DNA of 11,125 nucleotides, from positions 1 through 11,125 of the forward strand of contig JAHJMX010000075.1 of the NCBI GenBank assembly GCA_018821175.1. Reading direction: 5' to 3'. Below the pieces are notes generated by a model. That model saw only the letters and a program-made list of their open reading frames with translations, made no database searches and was not told the origin of the DNA. The stretch's first letter is position 1; the number at the start of each line of letters is the position of its first letter. The position numbers and the translations under genes were made by a program. Origin of the DNA: Patescibacteria group bacterium. Lineage in GTDB: Bacteria; Patescibacteriota; Gracilibacteria; UBA1369; PNNO01. Positions 7,074-11,125 of the stretch are shown piece by piece.

Positions 7074-7574
7074 ATGGAAAGAGAAGCACCTATAAATCCA
7101 AATCCTCAAGAAAATAATTGGGCTAAAAAGCAGCAAGAATTACTTTCGGAACTTATCTCATTAGAAGATATACAAGATGAGCTTGCGAAAAAATTATCAA
7201 AACTTAGTAATAATACTGATGAATTTCGTGAAGCTTTTGAGAATGATGATGCTATTTGTGAAGTTATTATTGAAAATGGAGAAGAAGAAGAAATTGCAAC
7301 TGAACTCAAAAGAATTCGTGAGGATATTGAACTTAAAGTTCTTGAGATTGAAGCTGCTGAAGCAGCTTGTTTAGGAGCATTGAAGTCTTTTGATGAAATT
7401 TCTGGAGAGATAGGGGCGTCTAGTGATGATAGTGAATATGAGGATATAGATAGTATGGTTGAGGAAATGTTCCCTCATGCTGATGGAAATGAAAGTGGTG
7501 ATGTGGAGGCAGAAAATAAAGAAGCATCTTTGGAAGAAGAGATTGAACTTTGTTTAAATGATATTATTGGGTAG
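7074..7574 (+). CDS. Acidic coiled-coil hypothetical protein
   Basis: This 166-residue protein is strongly acidic and has no signal peptide or membrane segment, so it is probably cytoplasmic. Residues about 16-45 and 70-110 are rich in E, K, L and I with heptad-like spacing, suggesting two coiled-coil helices. A Ser/Asp/Glu-rich stretch (115-155) looks disordered, and a short helix closes the protein. I do not recognise a family. Residues 49-61 (D-E-F-R-E-A-F-E-N-D-D-A-I) resemble residues 45-57 of the small protein encoded at 7908-8108, so the two may be distantly related. It lies 48 bases after the RNase HI stop. Codon use looks like that of its neighbours, and the frame is long and uninterrupted. 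Confidence 0.75.
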   Translation: MEREAPINPNPQENNWAKKQQELLSELISLEDIQDELAKKLSKLSNNTDEFREAFENDDAICEVIIENGEEEEIATELKRIREDIELKVLEIEAAEAACLGALKSFDEISGEIGASSDDSEYEDIDSMVEEMFPHADGNESGDVEAENKEASLEEEIELCLNDIIG

Positions 7575-7600
7575 CTTTGATCGCGAAAAGTGATTTCGGC

Positions 7601-7629
7601 TTGATATCTTGAAAGTCTGACATTATACT
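7601..7629 (+). promoter_or_regulatory. Promoter of the tRNA-Phe gene
   Basis: TTGATA (7601-7606) and TATACT (7624-7629) each match the sigma-70 consensus at five of six bases with an ideal 17-base spacer. The predicted start near 7636 leaves about 36 bases of 5' leader before the mature tRNA. Confidence 0.8.
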
Positions 7630-7671
7630 TTTTTTTGCTTGGTCTCGATCTTTATGTTTATTTTAGGTTAA

Positions 7672-7746
7672 GCCGCGGTAGCTCAGTGGTAGAGCAGAAG
7701 ACTGAAAATCTTCGTGTCGGTGGTTCAATTCCGCCCCGCGGCACCA
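7672..7746 (+). tRNA. tRNA-Phe (anticodon GAA), CCA encoded
   Basis: A full cloverleaf can be drawn. The acceptor stem is GCCGCGG (7672-7678) with CCGCGGC (7736-7742). The D stem is GCTC/GAGC. The anticodon stem GAAGA/TCTTC encloses loop CTGAAAA, with GAA at 7704-7706. The variable loop is GTGTC. The T stem GGTGG/CCGCC has one G-U pair, and its loop is TTCAATT. Discriminator A is at 7743, followed by a genomic CCA at 7744-7746. All other stem pairs are Watson-Crick. The gene stands alone with its own promoter and terminator. Confidence 0.97.
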
Positions 7747-7751
7747 TATTC

Positions 7752-7779
7752 CCAACAATTGTTAAATTGTTGGTTTTTT
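7752..7779 (+). terminator. Intrinsic terminator after tRNA-Phe
   Basis: CCAACAATT (7752-7760) pairs perfectly with AATTGTTGG (7765-7773) around a GTTA loop. Six T residues follow directly. It begins five bases after the CCA end of the tRNA. Confidence 0.93.
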
Positions 7780-7837
7780 GTAATTTCAATTCAACTTTTC
7801 ATCAAGCTTAAAAGCCAACAGATATGCGGCGCGGCGT

Positions 7838-7866
7838 TTGCCTAATATGGTAAAATATAGTATAAT
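7838..7866 (+). promoter_or_regulatory. Promoter for the 66-residue and 347-residue protein genes
   Basis: TTGCCT (7838-7843) and a perfect TATAAT (7861-7866) are separated by 17 bases. The predicted start near 7873 gives a leader of about 35 bases, A-rich and without a Shine-Dalgarno, before the ATG at 7908. The rest of the 7780-7837 stretch shows nothing I can interpret. Confidence 0.8.
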
Positions 7867-7907
7867 GTTAAATGTAAGATTAGCAAAAATACAAAAACAA
7901 AACCAAA

Positions 7908-8108
7908 ATGGCAAATCAAGATAATCAAGACAACAAAAACAATCAAAGTTCACAGAAGCAACGTATTCTCGAGAAGCTTGGGATCCTTGCTAAATATCAA
8001 AAACTGGGAGCAGTGCTTGCGCATGAATCTGAAAGCATGGAAGAGTTTCGCAAAGGATTCCAGGATCAAGATGAGATTGCTGCAATAAAACAAAAATTAA
8101 ATATTTAA
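7908..8108 (+). CDS. Small hypothetical protein
   Basis: This 66-residue protein starts with a polar Asn/Gln/Asp-rich tail (1-17). A probably helical stretch follows (18-39), containing L-E-K-L-G-I-L-A-K-Y, and then a charged helix. It has no signal peptide, membrane segment or Cys. I do not recognise a family. Residues 45-57 (E-E-F-R-K-G-F-Q-D-Q-D-E-I) match the acidic coiled-coil protein encoded at 7074-7574 at E, F, R, F, D and I with the same spacing. The coding call rests on a strong promoter at a suitable distance, an A-rich leader like those of its neighbours, and only 11 bases to the next gene. It is probably co-transcribed with that 347-residue protein. Confidence 0.7.
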   Translation: MANQDNQDNKNNQSSQKQRILEKLGILAKYQKLGAVLAHESESMEEFRKGFQDQDEIAAIKQKLNI

Positions 8109-8119
8109 ATCAAAATAAG

Positions 8120-9163
8120 ATGGGAGAAAACCAATTTAAATATAGAGGTCCAGAATGGGATCGTGAGGATGTGAGACCACAGGCTCAAGGATCGCAAATT
8201 GACGAGTTCTCGTCTGATTTAAATAAAGGTCGATATGCAGAGGCTACCGATCATGTGTATGCAATTCCTGAAAGTGCAACTGATGATTTGGATTCTTATG
8301 AAGGTCGTCTGGATGCCCATATTGCAAACCAGAACCCGAGTTTAAAGGAATCGTTAGGTACTGAAACTATTTCCGCAAGCCAACTTGAAAAAAGTGAAAA
8401 TGCAAAGTTAAAAAACCGCATCGCAGAATATGGAGAAACTAATAATTTGGATTATCAGGTCCATGAAGTGCTGGATATGCTTTCTGGTGCTATTGAAGAT
8501 GCCCTTGAACAAGCTCAGAAATACCGGAATCTTAGTTCGAAAAATAAATTTATGGGGATCCCGATTTATTCTTCTTTGAAGAAAATTAGTGCAAGTAAAA
8601 AATTCAGAGAGTTAATGGCAAATATTGAAGAAACCTACATGAAATTGCCGGAGAATATGCGTGAAAAACGTTATATGGATTTGTTGAATCACGACAAAAT
8701 ATCGAAAACATATGGGAAAGGTGACAAATTAGAAGCTACTGGTGAAGCTGTTGCGACAGCTGGAGTTGGTGCTGCTCTTGGCGGGTATGCTATGGTGGCA
8801 AAAACTACAATGGGCATTGGGATGACTGCAATGCCTGGAGTTGGGATAGCAGCGCTTATTGGTGGAGGTGCATGGGCTGCTATGAAAGTTGGCGCGCTTG
8901 GCGCTTTGGCCGGGAGTGTAATGAAAACTTTTGGTCGCTTTAAATCAATTGATTCTGATTACGAATTGGATAAGGCCATTCATGAACTTCACGGTTTGCA
9001 TGAGAAAGTACATGGATATAAAAATGGGGCGAAACCTGGGCAGTACCAAGAACTCTATGCTGGCAATGCCATGACAAACCTTGAAATGATGGCAGGTAAT
9101 TCAGGAGGGTCAGTAGGCACAGGACTTGCAGCTGGAATGATAGGTGGAGCATTAATGCGATAA
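8120..9163 (+). CDS. Hypothetical protein with glycine-rich hydrophobic segments
   Basis: I do not recognise a family for this 347-residue protein. Residues 1-90 are polar and probably disordered. Residues about 91-200 are charged and helical, with no signal peptide. Residues about 207-268 form a long Gly/Ala-rich hydrophobic region (for example GVGAALGGYAM and GVGIAALIGGGAWAAMKVGA), resembling glycine-zipper membrane hairpins. A polar helical stretch with four His (about 275-315) follows, and a second Gly/Ala-rich hydrophobic end (326-346). This suggests a cytoplasmic N-terminal region with membrane-inserting C-terminal segments; that is inference. The gene follows the 66-residue protein by 11 bases and ends in tandem TAA TAA stops. 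Glycine-rich hydrophobic hairpins occur in holin-like, toxin-like and membrane-anchoring proteins, but nothing here decides between them. Confidence 0.8.
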   Translation: MGENQFKYRGPEWDREDVRPQAQGSQIDEFSSDLNKGRYAEATDHVYAIPESATDDLDSYEGRLDAHIANQNPSLKESLGTETISASQLEKSENAKLKNRIAEYGETNNLDYQVHEVLDMLSGAIEDALEQAQKYRNLSSKNKFMGIPIYSSLKKISASKKFRELMANIEETYMKLPENMREKRYMDLLNHDKISKTYGKGDKLEATGEAVATAGVGAALGGYAMVAKTTMGIGMTAMPGVGIAALIGGGAWAAMKVGALGALAGSVMKTFGRFKSIDSDYELDKAIHELHGLHEKVHGYKNGAKPGQYQELYAGNAMTNLEMMAGNSGGSVGTGLAAGMIGGALMR

Positions 9164-9202
9164 TAAGAGTCGGCGATTTTGGTTTGTTATATTACTTTGT
9201 TC

Positions 9203-9251
9203 TTGACTTTCTTTTCTTCGGGGTTTAATATTTAGACAGTTATCTAAATAT
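9203..9251 (+). promoter_or_regulatory. Promoter and overlapping operator of the sdpR-sdpI-like operon
   Basis: TTGACT (9203-9208) and TAATAT (9226-9231) are 17 bases apart, placing the start of transcription near 9238. A perfect inverted repeat, ATATTTAGA (9228-9236) and TCTAAATAT (9243-9251) around CAGTTA, covers the end of the -10 and the start site. A repressor bound there would block transcription. The next gene encodes an ArsR-family repressor, and the family commonly represses its own promoter. Confidence 0.78.
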
Positions 9252-9259
9252 CGAAATAT

Positions 9260-9517
9260 ATGGACAAAGTTTTCAAAGCACTTTCAGACCCAAGCAGGCG
9301 ACAAATATTAACTATCCTAAAAAAAGGGGACATGCCAGTAAAAGATATTAAGCAGCATTTCGATTTTACTGATGCTTCACTTTCTCATCATTTAGACATT
9401 TTAAAACGCGCAGATTTAGTTGTAACAGAGCGCAAAGGTCAGTTTATACATTATTCTCTGAATACATCAGTGATGGATGAGGTTTTAAAACTTTTCATAG
9501 GTCTTTTTAAAAAATAA
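9260..9517 (+). CDS. sdpR: ArsR-family winged-helix repressor, SdpR-like
   Basis: The 85-residue protein is a compact ArsR-type winged helix. It shows KALSDPSRRQIL (6-17), a helix-turn-helix with likely recognition helix around DASLSHHLDILKRA (38-51), and a wing at about 53-66 (L-V-V-T-E-R-K-G-Q-F-I-H-Y). It contains no Cys, so it lacks the CxC-type metal site of arsenic/cadmium sensors. The neighbour 19 bases downstream is an SdpI-like membrane protein. This pairing is the sdpRI arrangement of Bacillus subtilis, where SdpR represses its own operon and is sequestered at the membrane by SdpI bound to the SdpC toxin. The inverted repeat at 9228-9251 is the likely operator. The call is firm for ArsR family and good for SdpR type. 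Confidence 0.92.
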   Translation: MDKVFKALSDPSRRQILTILKKGDMPVKDIKQHFDFTDASLSHHLDILKRADLVVTERKGQFIHYSLNTSVMDEVLKLFIGLFKK

Positions 9518-9536
9518 CTTTAAACTAAAAAAAAAT

Positions 9537-10205
9537 ATGGAAGATAAAAATACGAAAAAAATCTTTTCATGGCCATTCTTATTTCAACTCGCAATAGTTG
9601 GTCTTATGTACATTGCTGGATTTGTTTTGTTAGACAGTTTGCCGGCGCAAATGCCAATGCACTGGAATATCGCTGGTGAAATTGATAACTATATGGATAA
9701 AAATATGGCGATAATTGTTTTTCCATCAATTACACTTGCGATTACCTTAATGTTCCCGTTTTTGAGCAGAATTGATCCGCGTCGCGAAAATTATGAACTT
9801 TTCAAAAAATCATGGATTATATTGCAAGCAACTATAGTGATTTTCTTTGCATATCTGTATTTTGTGACACTTTATCTTACCTTTCATCCAGAGGTCTCAA
9901 TAATTCCGTTTATTTTTAGTGGTATTGGTGTGCTTTTTATGGTGATTGGGAATTATTTAGGCAAAATACGTCAAAATTACTTTGTGGGAGTTAAGACTCC
10001 GTGGACTTTAGATAATGAAGAGGTTTGGAATAAAACACACAGACTTGCTGCATATCTTTTCTTTATTGCCGGGTTTGTAACTATTATAGAGGGGGTGGTG
10101 CAATGGTATGTATTCCCTGTTTTTATGGGTTGTGTTGCCATTGCTGCGCTGGTTCCAATTATATATTCTTATGTTATTTTCAAAAAGTATCAAAAAAACA
10201 CTTAA
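9537..10205 (+). CDS. sdpI: SdpI-family membrane protein (DUF1648 + SdpI domains)
   Basis: The 222-residue protein has six predicted membrane helices (about 12-32, 57-77, 94-114, 122-141, 168-188 and 192-213). Residues 35-55 carry the DUF1648 signature (LPAQMPMHWNIAGEIDNYMD). Residues 138-158 carry the SdpI signature, including GNYLGKIRQNYFVGVKTPWTL in two parts, followed by W164 and H168. In B. subtilis, SdpI gives immunity to the SDP cannibalism toxin and relays its presence to SdpR. No sdpA, sdpB or sdpC-like gene lies in the window, so here it may protect against toxins made by others or sense envelope stress. It probably shares a message with the repressor gene, and an A-rich leader precedes its ATG. 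Confidence 0.94.
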   Translation: MEDKNTKKIFSWPFLFQLAIVGLMYIAGFVLLDSLPAQMPMHWNIAGEIDNYMDKNMAIIVFPSITLAITLMFPFLSRIDPRRENYELFKKSWIILQATIVIFFAYLYFVTLYLTFHPEVSIIPFIFSGIGVLFMVIGNYLGKIRQNYFVGVKTPWTLDNEEVWNKTHRLAAYLFFIAGFVTIIEGVVQWYVFPVFMGCVAIAALVPIIYSYVIFKKYQKNT

Positions 10206-10211
10206 ATCAGT

Positions 10212-10240
10212 TTGATTAAGCGATAAATTATGGGTAATAT
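10212..10240 (+). promoter_or_regulatory. Promoter predicting a leaderless mRNA for the phosphodiester glycosidase
   Basis: TTGATT (10212-10217) and TAATAT (10235-10240) are separated by 17 bases. Only six bases (ACGCGC) lie between the -10 and the ATG at 10247, so transcription should start at or next to the start codon. The -10 is the same hexamer as in the sdpR-like promoter. No Shine-Dalgarno is present. Confidence 0.65.
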
Positions 10241-10246
10241 ACGCGC

Positions 10247-11056
10247 ATGAGAAAATTTATTGCTTTAGTCGTATTATTTTTGGTCGGATTCGGTGTTTTC
10301 ACACTTTCACATTACGAAAGTGTTGGAGAAATGGTTGATGACTTGATTATCCCAATTATGCCTGTATTTGGAGACGGTTGGTATGAGGTTGACGATAGTT
10401 TGGCGACTATGGAAATCAAATATGAAACTGAAACTGTTGATGGAACTATTGAAATTTATCGTATTACTCCTGGTCGTTACGAAATTAGTTTGGAAAATGA
10501 TATAGAATCTCCACATTATCTTGCAGATTGGGCAGAGAATTTGGATGCAGCAATCGTGATTAATGGTGGATATTTTCATGAAGATTATACGCCTTCTGGT
10601 TATTTAAAAGTCGACTTTAATCGCATAGGGGAAAGGCTTTTTGATCAACAGAGATCAGGGCTTTTGCTTATTGAGGATGATCAAATTTCGATTCGGGATC
10701 TTTCAAAAGATCCGCTTGTAACTGGTGAAGAACTTGAATATGGACTCCAAAGTTATCCATTTTTTATCCAGGATTCTGTGCGCGCAATTACGGCAGATTC
10801 CGGTAAATTAGGGCGTCGAACTGCGGTTGGAACTGACCACGATGGGTATTTTTATATAATTATTGTTGATGATTTTAATATTACGCTTTATGCGCTGATG
10901 GAAGCCTTAATAGATACGGATATCGATTTTGAATATGTTTTAAACCTTGATGGAGGACCATCTTCAGGTATTATTGTACATAGGAGTAGAATTAATGTAG
11001 AAGAAGATAGTATTGTGCGCGTGCCAAATGTAGTTGTTTTTTCAGAAAAAAATTAA
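10247..11056 (+). CDS. Membrane-anchored phosphodiester glycosidase domain protein (NAGPA/DUF2233)
   Basis: The 269-residue protein starts with a basic MRK and a hydrophobic helix (about 4-20) that could be a signal anchor or a signal peptide; no clear cleavage site is seen. The NAGPA domain (about 56-266) shows family motifs: AIVINGGYF (102-110), G-L-Q-S-Y-P (166-171), RRTAVGTD (190-197), VLNLDGGPSSG (231-241) and V-P-N-V (259-262). The mammalian relative removes N-acetylglucosamine from a phosphodiester-linked sugar. Bacterial relatives are thought to act on phosphodiester-linked sugars, for example in cell-wall or surface polymers, but most are uncharacterised. Its position outside the membrane would fit such a substrate. 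It has its own probable promoter, 41 bases after the SdpI-like gene. Residues expected for activity are all present. Confidence 0.92.
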   Translation: MRKFIALVVLFLVGFGVFTLSHYESVGEMVDDLIIPIMPVFGDGWYEVDDSLATMEIKYETETVDGTIEIYRITPGRYEISLENDIESPHYLADWAENLDAAIVINGGYFHEDYTPSGYLKVDFNRIGERLFDQQRSGLLLIEDDQISIRDLSKDPLVTGEELEYGLQSYPFFIQDSVRAITADSGKLGRRTAVGTDHDGYFYIIIVDDFNITLYALMEALIDTDIDFEYVLNLDGGPSSGIIVHRSRINVEEDSIVRVPNVVVFSEKN

Positions 11057-11089
11057 AAACTTTTTAAAAAATCTTTAACTTCTTTCTTT

Positions 11090-11125
11090 ATGTCATCTCA
11101 AAACATTGGTGATAAACTTATCGGG
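11090..11125 (+). CDS. Start of a downstream gene, cut by the window edge
   Basis: An ATG at 11090 opens a frame of 12 codons reading MSSQNIGDKLIG to the edge. It lies 33 bases after the glycosidase stop, behind a T-rich leader with no Shine-Dalgarno. Twelve residues are too few to name a family, and even the coding call rests on position and the open frame. Confidence 0.45.
   Translation, partial: MSSQNIGDKLIG

Noticed and set aside
7579..7602. CGAAA/TTTCG hairpin after the acidic protein gene as a terminator
   Set aside because: The stem has only five pairs and no T run follows; I could not support it as a terminator.
7672..7746. tRNA-Phe as an integration site for a mobile element covering the unknown genes to its right
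   Set aside because: No second copy of the tRNA 3' end (TTCAATTCCGCC...GCACCA) is visible to the right, and no integrase or transposase gene is present. The tRNA has its own intact terminator.
10201..10220. Hairpin after the SdpI-like gene as a terminator
   Set aside because: The stem needs a bulged base and is short, no T-tract follows, and it overlaps the -35 of the next gene's promoter.
10307..10579. 90-residue - strand frame
   Set aside because: It is antisense to the phosphodiester glycosidase, whose NAGPA motifs fix the coding strand.
1..11125. Alternative genetic code (TGA = Gly, as in Gracilibacteria/Absconditabacteria)
   Set aside because: Long conserved proteins read through in full with the standard code, have no internal TGA, and use GGN for their conserved glycines.
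1..11125. CRISPR array, insertion sequence or rRNA
   Set aside because: No regularly spaced direct repeats, no transposase motifs with flanking inverted repeats, and no rRNA-like sequence were seen.

Overview
The window is AT-rich bacterial DNA. It carries 12 complete protein genes, a partial gene at each edge, and one tRNA gene. Standard decoding (TGA as stop) gives full-length recognisable proteins, so TGA is not being read as glycine. Even so, none of the 14 visible stop codons is TGA (11 TAA, 3 TAG). None of the 13 visible start codons has a recognisable Shine-Dalgarno sequence upstream. AT-richness, missing Shine-Dalgarno sites, several unrecognised small proteins and an S-layer-homology (SLH) surface protein would fit a Candidate Phyla Radiation/Patescibacteria genome, perhaps Peregrinibacteria-like. 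That placement is an inference, because no taxonomic marker gene is present.

Layout. Positions 1-347 hold the tail of a Pro/Glu-rich gene on the + strand. It converges, across a bidirectional hairpin terminator (367-407), on a secreted protein (422-1717, - strand) with two Ig/fibronectin-like repeats and three SLH domains. Next, all on the - strand from 6113 down to 1809, comes a tightly packed operon. In transcription order it encodes a PrsW-family intramembrane protease, an SxtJ-like small membrane protein, a NodU/CmcH/TobZ-type O-carbamoyltransferase, a membrane-anchored SGNH/GDSL hydrolase and a 52-residue DUF5989-type protein. The last of these is too short for usual ORF cut-offs. SxtJ-like and DUF5989 proteins are known companions of carbamoyltransferases, so this looks like a membrane-associated carbamoylation module with a protease gene at its head. 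The substrate is not visible.

Divergently, on the + strand, lies an RNase HI fused to a C-terminal zinc ribbon (6225-7025), then an acidic coiled-coil protein of unknown role (7074-7574). A tRNA-Phe(GAA) gene follows, with its own promoter and a T-tract terminator (7601-7779). A strong promoter (7838-7866) then drives two unrecognised genes: a 66-residue protein that shares a short motif with the acidic protein, and a 347-residue protein with long glycine-rich hydrophobic stretches.

The right end holds an sdpR-sdpI type pair: an ArsR-family repressor and a six-helix SdpI-like membrane protein. They sit behind a promoter overlapped by a 24-bp perfect inverted repeat, a likely self-repression site, and no toxin gene is visible. 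Next is a membrane-anchored phosphodiester glycosidase (NAGPA/DUF2233) whose promoter geometry predicts a leaderless mRNA. The window closes with the first 12 codons of another gene (11090-11125).
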